Shown here: positions 1 to 6,483 of the stretch, piece by piece
Position numbering within the stretch: the first letter of the stretch is position 1
Layout: every line of letters begins with the position of its first letter
Assembly (NCBI GenBank): GCA_031270755.1
Contig: JAISWV010000431.1
Coordinates: forward strand, 1-9,145
Direction of reading: 5' to 3'
Source: Synergistaceae bacterium
GTDB taxonomy: Bacteria > Synergistota > Synergistia > Synergistales > Aminobacteriaceae
DNA length: 9,145 nucleotides
The notes under the pieces: model-generated
Databases searched by the model: none
What the model was told of the DNA's origin: nothing
The model's input: only the letters and a program-made list of their open reading frames with translations
Program-made: the position numbers and the translations under genes

Positions 1-474
1 TACATGAAAGCCAACAAGATCGGGGCCCTTCTCGTTCTGCAGCAAGACACGGGTCTCAAAGACTATTGGATAACGGCGGTGAAGCTCGACGCCCAAATTT
101 CTCAAGAGCTGATCATCTCTTTGTTTTGGAAGAACAACCCTTTGCACGACGGGGCCGTGATTATGGACCGGGACGGTATTATCGCGGCGGGGTGTTACCT
201 GCCGCTGACGGACAACCCCAACATTTCCCGATGGTATGGGACCCGGCACCGGGCGGCGTTGGGGATTACGGACGTCTCGGACGCCATGGCTCTGGTGGTC
301 TCCGAAGAACGGGGCGAGGTGGCTCTGGCCTACAATGGGCACTTGTCGAAAAACATGAAAGACGCCCAAGTTCATAAATTGCTGTTGTTTTATTTCTCCG
401 GGACACGTGAAATCACTCAAAAAACTTTAAAAGACAGGATTTTGAAATTACTGCGGCCGCTGTGGTCTAAATAG
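1..474 (+). CDS. cdaA: Diadenylate cyclase CdaA, 3' part (5' end outside window)
   Basis: Condenses two ATP into cyclic di-AMP; in the family the catalytic DAC (DisA_N) domain is cytoplasmic and anchored by N-terminal membrane helices. Here 157 codons remain, starting inside the DAC domain, so the membrane helices lie upstream of the window. The reading frame is open from base 1; the methionine at base 4 is internal, because the family reads YMxxxxIGALL at this point. In fragment numbering the DGA motif (NPLHDGAVIM) is at residues 50-52 and the RHR motif (GTRHRAALG) at 82-84; both are needed for ATP binding and catalysis and both are intact. Residues 99-113 match the family's VSEExG strand. 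The gene ends with a short basic tail. cdaR follows after 58 bases, and cdaA-cdaR-glmM is a widely conserved operon in which GlmM and CdaR bind CdaA and tune its output. Confidence 0.96.
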   Translation, partial: YMKANKIGALLVLQQDTGLKDYWITAVKLDAQISQELIISLFWKNNPLHDGAVIMDRDGIIAAGCYLPLTDNPNISRWYGTRHRAALGITDVSDAMALVVSEERGEVALAYNGHLSKNMKDAQVHKLLLFYFSGTREITQKTLKDRILKLLRPLWSK

Positions 475-490
475 GCTGTGGCCTAAATAG
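461..490 (+). repeat. Short tandem duplication across the cdaA stop codon
   Basis: TGTGGTCTAAATAG at 461-474 is repeated as TGTGGCCTAAATAG at 477-490, with one mismatch and two bases between the copies. The first copy carries the cdaA stop codon. This looks like a slippage or duplication scar; no function is evident. Confidence 0.7.
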
Positions 491-532
491 ACGGAAGAGA
501 CGCGTATTATAAATGCGAAGGATCGGTCTTTG

Positions 533-1768
533 ATGAACATATCTAAAAAATTTGACGATATTTTGACGTCTCCTTGGGTGTTGTGGGGAATATCCGTGTC
601 TGTTGCCGTTTTTATGTGGTTTTATGCCGTGGATAAAGGAGAGATGATCGTCAACGAAAAACGCGAGTTCCTTTGCCGGCTCGAATACCGCAACCTCGCT
701 CCTGAACTTGGAATAAGAAACGCGGTACAGGAGATCACCGTGGAGGTCGAGGCGTCCGAAAACGTCATGAATCGGTTGGAATACGACTCCATCTTGTGCG
801 AGGTGGATCTCAAAAGGCTTTCTTCGGGCAAATATCGGGAGCCCGTAAAGGCGACGGCGCCGCAAAACGTGCGGGTGGTGAGCGTCAATCCCTCCAGGGT
901 CGATATCGAGCTGATACGCCTGGCGGGGCGTATGATCCCGGTGGAGGTCACCTTGCCTCAGGATATCCCGGCAGGGAGGTACTTGGAGGCTGTGGAGATC
1001 GTGCCCAAAGAGCTGAACGTCAAAGGAACGGACAGGGACCTGGCGAAAATCGGTTCCGTCAGCATCATACCGACTTTTCAAGAACTCGAAGGGGGAAAAG
1101 AACTGCTTTTGCCGGTGAAGATCGTGCAATCGGAGCCCTTCGAAGATGAGGTGACGCTGGAGCCGTCGCAGGTAAAAATGAGCGCGACGCTGGTGACCGG
1201 GTTGCCCAGAAAAAAAACCGCCGTCAACGTCAGGCTGAGCGGAAAACCATTTGCGGATTATGCGGTGCGTTCCGTTACGACGGACCCTGCCGAGGTCATG
1301 CTGCAAGGAGTCAAAGCAAAATTGGATTCGATTTCCGCGATCGATACGGAGACCATCGATATCACCGGGATTTCGGCGGATCAGACGCTTATCGTCCAAT
1401 TGCGTCCTTTCAAAGATAAAGAAATATCCACGATGGACGTCAAATCGGTCAAACTCTCGGTTCAGTTGGAACCTATCGCGGCACAGAAGCAGCTTTCGGG
1501 TATTCCCATCGCCATAGAGGGGGCCGACGCCGAAGACATGGGAAAGTGGCTGGTCAGCCCCGCTGTTGCCGACGTGACCGTCGAAGCGTCGCCGTCCCGT
1601 ATGGAAACCTTCAATCTCGAAGAACTTGGACTTAGGGTTTTTGTCGATCTGTCGAACATTTTCCTCCGCAAAACGACCTTGCCTGTGCGGGTCACGTTCG
1701 TATCGGACGACTTCAAAATAGTAAAGATAGATCCTCCCACGGTGACGGTAAGTGCCGTAGGAGAGTAG
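533..1768 (+). CDS. cdaR: CdaR, YbbR-domain regulator of CdaA
   Basis: A membrane-anchored extracytoplasmic protein of about 411 residues; in its family CdaR modulates the cyclase CdaA. One N-terminal membrane helix covers about residues 14-34 (PWVLWGISVSVAVFMWFYAV), preceded by a short basic cytoplasmic tail, as is typical of YbbR proteins. Four YbbR-like beta-rich repeats follow, at roughly 40-130, 131-222, 223-315 and 316-411, each with alternating VxVxL strands and P/G-rich turns. The ATG at 533 is chosen with GAAGGA at 517-522 (10-nt spacing); a TTG directly before it (530) would add one residue with 7-nt spacing. It lies between cdaA and glmM, 24 bases before the glmM start, so it is probably cotranscribed. 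Nothing is missing relative to family size (four repeats, about 400-480 residues). Confidence 0.93.
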   Translation: MNISKKFDDILTSPWVLWGISVSVAVFMWFYAVDKGEMIVNEKREFLCRLEYRNLAPELGIRNAVQEITVEVEASENVMNRLEYDSILCEVDLKRLSSGKYREPVKATAPQNVRVVSVNPSRVDIELIRLAGRMIPVEVTLPQDIPAGRYLEAVEIVPKELNVKGTDRDLAKIGSVSIIPTFQELEGGKELLLPVKIVQSEPFEDEVTLEPSQVKMSATLVTGLPRKKTAVNVRLSGKPFADYAVRSVTTDPAEVMLQGVKAKLDSISAIDTETIDITGISADQTLIVQLRPFKDKEISTMDVKSVKLSVQLEPIAAQKQLSGIPIAIEGADAEDMGKWLVSPAVADVTVEASPSRMETFNLEELGLRVFVDLSNIFLRKTTLPVRVTFVSDDFKIVKIDPPTVTVSAVGE

Positions 1769-1792
1769 TGGGCGGGATGGTGAACGGGGACC

Positions 1793-3172
1793 GTGGGCGC
1801 TTTGGACGACAAAGCTTTGGATCGAAACAAGCGAGTTTTTTTCGGAACGGACGGTGTTCGTGACGTCGCCAACATCGGCGGGATGACTCCCGAAATGGCG
1901 TTGAGGCTGGGACGCTCTTTCATTTTGTTTTTGACAGAGCGAGGCATTCCCCGCCCCCGTATCGTGGTCGGCAGGGACACGCGGCGGTCGGGGACGATGT
2001 TGGAGGGAGCGCTGTCCGCCGGGATGTCTTCGGCAGGGGCTGAGGTCCTTTCCGTTGGGGTCATTCCCACGCCCGGCGTGAGCTTCGCGGTACAGCACGT
2101 ATCGGCGGACGGGGGGGCGGTGATCAGCGCCTCTCACAACCCGGCGGAGTACAACGGCATCAAGTTTCTCGACCGAGATGGCTGCAAGCTGTCCGACGAG
2201 TCCGAGTCCGCCATCGAGGAATATCTGAGCGACAACCTCACGGACGACTGGCGTCCCACAGGGGCGTCTGTGGGAGAAGTTTGCCCCTTGTCCAATGCCA
2301 TACAGGACTACGCCGACCACCTGGCTTCACAAATGCAGCAAAAGGAATTTCTTCCTTCCTCCATGGTGATCGATTGCGCACACGGCGCCGCATGTACGGT
2401 AATGCCGTTTCTGATGGAACGTCTGGGCGCGAAATGGTCGTTGATCGGCACGAACCCGGACGGCTTGAATATCAACGAAGGCGTCGGGGTCATCCATATA
2501 GGACATTTGGCGCGTGTCGTGACGGAATGCGGTCATAAAATCGGTTTCGCCTACGACGGCGACGCCGACAGGATGCTGATGGTGGACTCTAAAGGGCGCA
2601 CGATCGACGGTGATATTGCGATATGGGTCCTGGCCCGCTGGCTGGCGAGCCGGAATGACCTGGGGTCGGGGGTTGCCGTCACTGTCATGAGCAACATGGC
2701 CCTCGAGGAACACCTTGCCCGCGAGGGTATCCGGCTCTTTCGATGCCCTGTAGGGGATCGTTACGTGCTCTCGGCCATGCGGCAGTTCGGTGCGAGGCTT
2801 GGCGGCGAGCAGTCCGGCCACATCATCGCCAACACCTATTCCCGCACCGGAGATGGTCTCTGCACGATGATCATGATGTTGAACGCTTGCCACGACCTGA
2901 ACGAGGACATCGATACCTTGGTCGACCGTTTTGCCCGCTACCCGCAGCGTCTCAGCAATTTGGCGATCGCGAATGAACGCAGCCTCGACATGGATTTTGT
3001 GGATTCTCTTTCGAGTGAAGTTCAGAAGTGCATGGAAGGACATGGACGGGTTTTCATCCGGCCCTCGGGAACGGAACCCCTTTTGCGTATCTTGGTCGAG
3101 GCCAGGGATTTTCAGCTGGTCGAAGAGGTCTCGGAGCATCTGACGAGTTTGCTCAAATCGCATTGTTCTTGA
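1793..3172 (+). CDS. glmM: Phosphoglucosamine mutase GlmM
   Basis: Interconverts glucosamine-6-phosphate and glucosamine-1-phosphate, the step leading to UDP-GlcNAc for peptidoglycan and LPS; it can also bind and inhibit CdaA. The 459-residue length is normal for the alpha-D-phosphohexomutase family. Landmarks: N-terminal FGTDGVR (17-23); phosphoserine loop ISASHNP (111-117), with S114 as the catalytic serine; metal loop DGDADR (255-260); sugar-binding GEQSGH (338-343); phosphate-binding RPSGTEP (423-429). All key residues are present. The family's usual FGTDGIRG reads FGTDGVRD here, a mild departure. An in-frame stop at 1781 limits the start to GTG 1793, TTG 1802 or TTG 1817. GGGGA at 1786-1790 is very close to 1793 and 11 nt from 1802, so the exact start is uncertain by a few residues. 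Confidence 0.97.
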   Translation: MGALDDKALDRNKRVFFGTDGVRDVANIGGMTPEMALRLGRSFILFLTERGIPRPRIVVGRDTRRSGTMLEGALSAGMSSAGAEVLSVGVIPTPGVSFAVQHVSADGGAVISASHNPAEYNGIKFLDRDGCKLSDESESAIEEYLSDNLTDDWRPTGASVGEVCPLSNAIQDYADHLASQMQQKEFLPSSMVIDCAHGAACTVMPFLMERLGAKWSLIGTNPDGLNINEGVGVIHIGHLARVVTECGHKIGFAYDGDADRMLMVDSKGRTIDGDIAIWVLARWLASRNDLGSGVAVTVMSNMALEEHLAREGIRLFRCPVGDRYVLSAMRQFGARLGGEQSGHIIANTYSRTGDGLCTMIMMLNACHDLNEDIDTLVDRFARYPQRLSNLAIANERSLDMDFVDSLSSEVQKCMEGHGRVFIRPSGTEPLLRILVEARDFQLVEEVSEHLTSLLKSHCS

Positions 3173-3225
3173 CGCAAAGACCGTTTGATGAGCGCACAAG
3201 ACAGTGAGAGCATGGCGAGGGCATA

Positions 3226-5097
3226 ATGTATAGAAACGACGGTAACAGAAAGCTTTTATTGTCGATAGAAGGTCTCGTATCGTCTCTTGTTTTCGTTTTG
3301 TTCTTTGCCGCCCAGAGCTGGGCGGCGGAAAGCTCGCTATTGCCCGGTGCCGTTTCCCCGGACGCCGGCCTGCAAGAGTGGCTGCAGATTCCCACTCAAA
3401 ATGCGGGGTTGCTTTCTTTGCCTTCAGCATGGGATCTCGTTTCCAAAGACGGCACTGTGGAGCGGAAGTTGGACGCGGATCGGATGCTTCACGTCCAACA
3501 AGCCCTTTATGCGAGTGCGAGGTCCAACAGAACGTTGGATGCCCCAAAAGCGGTTCTGCAGATTTTTTCAATTTGGAACGCCGATGGCAGTGGGAAAATT
3601 CTTCCCCTTCCCCCTGACATCTTGGAGAAGACAAACGGAGATTTTGTCGCTGCTTTGATAGACTCTCGTTACGGGAACGTGAAGAAATTGACCCAAGAGA
3701 CCATAGGAACAGATTTGGAAGATCTTTCCGTTACGACCTATGGCGTCGAATTTTTGCAAACCGGGAAAAACCCGGAAAAAAGCACTGAAAAGAGTTCGCA
3801 AGGCCGAGAATCGAAAGAGCCTGCGCAGGGTTTGCGTTACAAGTGCGCGTCGCTTTTCTGCGGCGAAAAACTCGTTCTGGTGCTGGTCAAGTATTTTCCC
3901 GAAGACGAAGACCATTGGCGCAGAGAGTTCGGAGCCCTCCTCAACGCTTGGGTCGCGTCCCTGACCCTTACCCCGCGGCCCCTTGCCGAAATACCGAAGC
4001 TGTCGGTTTCCTTACCCGAGCTCCCATCTGCGCTTCCATCCGAGTTGCCTCGGGAGGAACGTCCGCCGCTCGTATCCCCTTCCTTCGACGCTTCTCCCAC
4101 CGTTTCCGCCGTTTCCAACGCCGCGGAACCTTCGGGAGATATCCCGGGGCTGTCGGCGACTCTTGAGACGGCAGCGGCAGCGCCTGAAGCGGTAACACCG
4201 GCGCCGCAGAACGACACGGTTTCCTCTTTTGTCCTTTATGCGGGTCTTGCGCTTCCGGTACTGGTGATCTTTTTTGTCTGTGCCGGAAAATTTTTCGATT
4301 GGCGACGGAAAAAGCAAGAAGAGACAATTTCAGCGGACTTCGACCCGGATCGTTTGTCTTTGGAGGAAACTATGGCGGAAGCCGAGACAGAAACGACGAT
4401 CGCAATGACAGAACCGGCCGAAAATCCATATTCTTTCAAAGAAGACATAAATCGAGAAGATATAAATCAGGAAACTTTTGACGAAGAGCCGGCCCAAGAA
4501 AACAATGACGATCGAGCAGCGGATTTTGGCTGGCCCCAGGCGGAGGAACTCGTTCTTCCGTTGAGCGGCGACACTCGTGACCTCGAGGCGCAGCGAGATC
4601 CTCTTCCCGAAAAACTGGGGTTCGATCGGGTATACAGCCTTCTCAATCAAGCGTTGGTCAGTATCGATACCGCTCAAATTGCGCCGGCTCCCGTCACTTA
4701 TGACAAGCGTGTCACGCAGTCTGCCTTGCCCAATTTATCGGAAGCGATTGAAGTGCTGGACGATCTCGAGGCGCTGTTGGGGCAGTCGTTTGTGTTGGAT
4801 GCGTTGAAAGAAGAGGTCCTCAAGGTCATGGAAATCAAGGAGGGGACTCCCATGTTGCAGACAAAAGACGTGACGCCGGAATATTTTCTCTTGAAGCTGT
4901 GCTGCAGTACACTTCTCAACATGCTGCAGACAGGGCGTTATCATATCGGCAAGGGAATCTTGAGCAACGAAGGAGAAGAACTCGTAAATCTGTTCGGACG
5001 CATCAACGACTTGCGAACGCAAAAGGCCTATAGCTCTCCCGAAGAAGCCGAAAAAGACGCGGCTTTTCTACAGTTTTGCGTGAGAGAACTGGAGTGA
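3226..5097 (+). CDS. Unrecognised signal-peptide and single-membrane-segment protein
   Basis: I do not recognise this 623-residue protein. It starts with a basic stretch and a hydrophobic core ending AAQSWAAES (about 28-36), a good Sec signal peptide cleaved near residue 33 or 34. A probably periplasmic domain (about 40-250) ends in a W-x(n)-LLNAWVASL pattern and has two cysteines (C207, C212). A Pro/Ser/Ala-rich linker runs from about 251 to 330, then a membrane segment (about 334-354, LYAGLALPVLVIFFVCAGKFF) closed by the basic WRRKKQ stop-transfer. An acidic, disordered region (about 365-460, with an EDINREDINQE repeat) leads to a helical cytoplasmic C-terminal domain (about 465-623). Translation starts at ATG 3226 behind GGCGAGG (3214-3220). 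It lies 53 bases after glmM and 175 bases before cas6; no link to CRISPR is evident. A sensor or envelope-anchor role is only a guess from topology. Confidence 0.85.
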   Translation: MYRNDGNRKLLLSIEGLVSSLVFVLFFAAQSWAAESSLLPGAVSPDAGLQEWLQIPTQNAGLLSLPSAWDLVSKDGTVERKLDADRMLHVQQALYASARSNRTLDAPKAVLQIFSIWNADGSGKILPLPPDILEKTNGDFVAALIDSRYGNVKKLTQETIGTDLEDLSVTTYGVEFLQTGKNPEKSTEKSSQGRESKEPAQGLRYKCASLFCGEKLVLVLVKYFPEDEDHWRREFGALLNAWVASLTLTPRPLAEIPKLSVSLPELPSALPSELPREERPPLVSPSFDASPTVSAVSNAAEPSGDIPGLSATLETAAAAPEAVTPAPQNDTVSSFVLYAGLALPVLVIFFVCAGKFFDWRRKKQEETISADFDPDRLSLEETMAEAETETTIAMTEPAENPYSFKEDINREDINQETFDEEPAQENNDDRAADFGWPQAEELVLPLSGDTRDLEAQRDPLPEKLGFDRVYSLLNQALVSIDTAQIAPAPVTYDKRVTQSALPNLSEAIEVLDDLEALLGQSFVLDALKEEVLKVMEIKEGTPMLQTKDVTPEYFLLKLCCSTLLNMLQTGRYHIGKGILSNEGEELVNLFGRINDLRTQKAYSSPEEAEKDAAFLQFCVRELE

Positions 5098-5272
5098 GAA
5101 GAAAAACGACGCGCCTTGCCTGCCCTCGCGGCCCTGGAGTTGTTTTCATTTTCATGAGGCGAAAGTGTTTCTGAATTTTGAATAACGCTTCTTCCTAATA
5201 AAGACCTTCCGAAATCTTCTATCACAAATCTGTTACAAACGCGTTATCCATATTGAAAAAGAGGTGACTCTT
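5098..5272 (+). other. Gap between the membrane protein gene and cas6
   Basis: These 175 bases hold no gene. I found no convincing terminator stem with a T-run and no well-spaced -35/-10 pair; TTGAAT (5178-5183) has no -10 at a usable distance. The cas6 ribosome binding site AGAGGTGA lies at the right edge (about 5260-5266). Confidence 0.6.
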
Positions 5273-6034
5273 ATGCATTTATCTTTACAGTTTTGTTCCC
5301 GCGAGTCGAATACCTTGAGACTTCCCTTCGTCAACTTGCATCTTTTTCAGGCCCTTTTGTACAAGCTTTTGCCGCCGGAGCGCGCCGCTTTTCTTCACAA
5401 CGAGGGCTACAGAGTGGACGGCAGGCCGATGAAGCTTTTCGCGATGAGCTGGCCGCTTTCCGCGACTCGCCCGAGAGAGAGCAAGGGAAAGAACGAGTAC
5501 GACCAGCCGATACGTCTCGTCGTCTCGACCCCCATCTTCAACACTCTGGATGGATTCGTCAGCGGCGCTTTCAAAAACGAGGATCTGCGCATCGGCAACA
5601 CCTCGGTCATATGCGAGGGCGTGGAGGCGATACCCCTTGCCGTGACATCAGAGGAAGTTCACGTGAGAACGCTTTCCCCGATAACGTGCTACTCCCAAAT
5701 GCAAAGAAACGACGGGCGGAAGTACACGGCTTACTTCCACCCCTCCTCCCCCGACTTCTCCGAATCGGTCCACAACAACCTGGTCAAAAAATTTCGCGCC
5801 CTCCACTCCGAGTCTCCTATACCGGAGGGCGAAGTGGAGGTGAGGCCGTTGGGAAAAGTTTGGGAGCGAGTGGCCAAGTTCGACGAGAAAAGCAACTTTC
5901 CCATCAAAGGCTGGGAGGGTGAATTTTTGTTGAAAGGCCCGATCCCCCTGCTGCAGGTAGGCATAGACTGCGGCCTCGGAGCGAAGAACAGCGGGGGATG
6001 GGGATGTGTGATACTCGGCGCATCCCGAAATTGA
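5273..6034 (+). CDS. cas6: Cas6 CRISPR pre-crRNA endoribonuclease
   Basis: Cuts pre-crRNA within each repeat to leave an 8-nt 5' handle; in type I-B it is part of or associated with Cascade. The product is 253 residues, the usual Cas6 size. The C-terminal glycine-rich RNA-binding loop GLGAKNSGGWG is at 234-244, as expected for Cas6 RAMP proteins. The probable catalytic residues are Y30 and H42 (in LPPERAAFLHNEGY) with K54 nearby, by analogy with the Tyr/His/Lys set of archaeal Cas6. ATG 5273 is chosen over the in-frame GTG 5264 because the strong ribosome binding site AGAGGTGA ends about 6 nt before it and overlaps the GTG. This is the first cas gene of the operon; cas8b and cas7 follow in the order known for the Cst/Tneap I-B type, but after an unusually long 770-base gap. 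Its codon use looks GC-richer than that of cas8b. Confidence 0.93.
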   Translation: MHLSLQFCSRESNTLRLPFVNLHLFQALLYKLLPPERAAFLHNEGYRVDGRPMKLFAMSWPLSATRPRESKGKNEYDQPIRLVVSTPIFNTLDGFVSGAFKNEDLRIGNTSVICEGVEAIPLAVTSEEVHVRTLSPITCYSQMQRNDGRKYTAYFHPSSPDFSESVHNNLVKKFRALHSESPIPEGEVEVRPLGKVWERVAKFDEKSNFPIKGWEGEFLLKGPIPLLQVGIDCGLGAKNSGGWGCVILGASRN

Positions 6035-6199
6035 GCTACATATTCTTCCCTTGAAGGTGCTATGGGCACTATATGATTTTATAACGCAACTTTAGGGCGG
6101 AACGAGTATATATACCAGCGAACGAAAATGTTTGCCAATCCCGTCGAGGCAAGTGAAAGTGAACCTGATAATTTTCCCAATATGCGGGCGAATTTTGGC
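6035..6199 (+). other. cas6 downstream region, no supported gene
   Basis: No supported gene. A small hairpin (GTGC 6057-6060 with GCAC 6066-6069) after cas6 lacks a proper T-run. GTATATATAC (6106-6115) is a 10-bp palindrome. A 27-codon frame starts at ATG 6128 and is closed at 6209-6211, just inside the left end of the inserted element described next; it has no good ribosome binding site and I do not call it a gene. At the right edge TTGGCA (6195-6200) reads as a -35 box cut off from its -10 by the insertion. Confidence 0.5.
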
Positions 6200-6207
6200 A
6201 AATCTAT
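6200..6207 (+). repeat. Left copy of an 8-bp target-site duplication
   Basis: AAATCTAT, repeated exactly at 6332-6339. The two copies lie directly outside the terminal inverted repeats of the 6208-6331 element at the same offset on each side, as expected of a transposition duplication. Confidence 0.8.
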
Positions 6208-6331
6208 CTAATGTCAATAGGTTAAGAAAAATTTATAGAGCCCAACCTTCCATGCGCATTTCTTAATCTACATATGAGAGCTATCTCAATGCCGGAGAAA
6301 TATGCCAATATGCTTAACCTGTTGACATTGT
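6208..6331. mobile_element. MITE-like non-autonomous element, 124 bp
   Basis: The left end AATGTCAATAGGTTAAG (6210-6226) and right end CTTAACCTGTTGACATT (6313-6329) are inverted repeats over 17 bp with one mismatch; adding the two outermost bases gives 16 of 19 matches. A perfect 8-bp direct repeat AAATCTAT flanks both ends. The 86-bp interior is AT-rich and has no meaningful reading frame, so the element would depend on a transposase encoded elsewhere. I cannot name the insertion-sequence family from these ends. An 8-bp duplication is known for several families (for example IS6, IS66, ISL3, IS256, IS1595), so it does not decide. The insertion lies within a probable promoter and its right end supplies a new -35 box. 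Confidence 0.78.
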
Positions 6332-6356
6332 AAATCTATATGCTCGCGAGTATAAT
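6328..6356 (+). promoter_or_regulatory. Hybrid promoter at the right end of the MITE
   Basis: TTGTAA (6328-6333), 17-bp spacer, TATAAT (6351-6356). The -35 box spans the MITE end and the start of the target duplication; the -10 box is host DNA. Predicted start is near 6363. The perfect 8-bp palindrome CTCGCGAG (6343-6350) abuts the -10 box and could be an operator. The right arm also carries TTGACA (6322-6327), but its 23-bp distance from the -10 box is too long. Confidence 0.5.
6332..6339 (+). repeat. Right copy of the 8-bp target-site duplication
   Basis: AAATCTAT, identical to 6200-6207; two bases separate it from the 17-bp inverted repeat on each side. Confidence 0.8.
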
Positions 6357-6378
6357 TACGGAGAGAGGAAATTTTGTT

Positions 6379-6402
6379 ATAATTAAGCAACACTTATAAT
6401 AA
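6379..6402 (-). promoter_or_regulatory. Predicted target of the pseudo-spacer guide, with TTA PAM
   Basis: Read on the minus strand from 6399 down to 6379, this site matches the first 21 nt of the pseudo-spacer at 6725-6745 in 18 positions: 1-4, 7-17 and 19-21. Mismatches are at 5, 6 and 18. The 3 bases 5' of the protospacer (minus strand of 6400-6402) read TTA, a possible type I PAM. The plus strand here is TTATAA (6377-6382), 11 bp, TTATAA (6394-6399), and it covers the TATAAT boxes at 6378-6383 and 6395-6400. A Cascade footprint of about 36 nt (6364-6399) would lie just after the hybrid promoter start and just before the next -35 box. A protein operator is an alternative reading of the symmetric TTATAA pair. 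Confidence 0.6.
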
Positions 6403-6405
6403 TTC

Positions 6406-6433
6406 TTGATTTTTGGAGAAAATGCTATATAAT
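6406..6433 (+). promoter_or_regulatory. Promoter for the small gene and probably cas8b
   Basis: TTGATT (6406-6411), 16-bp spacer, TATAAT (6428-6433), with a TG dinucleotide at 6423-6424 upstream of the AT run. Predicted start is about 6440, inside the imperfect hairpin GATTTC-A-GAAATC (6435-6447). It is about 44 bases from the small gene's ATG and directly downstream of the predicted Cascade target and PAM, so it could be occluded. Confidence 0.6.
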
Positions 6434-6483
6434 CGATTTCAGAAATCCAGAAATTTGGGCCAGTCCAGTAAAGAAGGGTTAAG

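Noticed and set aside
467..2320. A long (617-codon) open frame on the minus strand
   Set aside because: It lies opposite cdaR and most of glmM, which have clear family motifs. Its product is rich in Arg, His and Gly with no domain pattern, as expected of an antisense shadow in GC-rich DNA.
2327..3634. A 435-codon minus-strand open frame
   Set aside because: It runs opposite glmM and the following membrane-protein gene, has no recognisable motif, and is best explained as a codon-bias shadow.
3761..3775. Perfect hairpin CCGGG-AAAAA-CCCGG
   Set aside because: It lies inside the 623-residue coding sequence, has only a 5-bp stem and no following T-run on the coding strand; it is unlikely to terminate transcription.
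6057..6069. Hairpin after cas6 as a terminator
   Set aside because: The stem is only four GC-containing pairs and the downstream sequence is mixed, not a T-run.
6169..6190. AATTTTCCC at 6170-6178, shared with the start of the pseudo-repeat region (6692-6700), as a second repeat copy
   Set aside because: The likeness ends after nine AT-rich bases, and the handle-like ATGGAAAC end is missing.
6128..6211. A 27-codon frame in the cas6-cas8b gap
   Set aside because: There is no ribosome binding site, its end is set by the inserted MITE-like element, and it shows no family resemblance.
6322..6356. TTGACA (6322-6327) paired with TATAAT (6351-6356) as a promoter
   Set aside because: The 23-bp spacing is too long; TTGTAA at 6328 gives the standard 17 bp.
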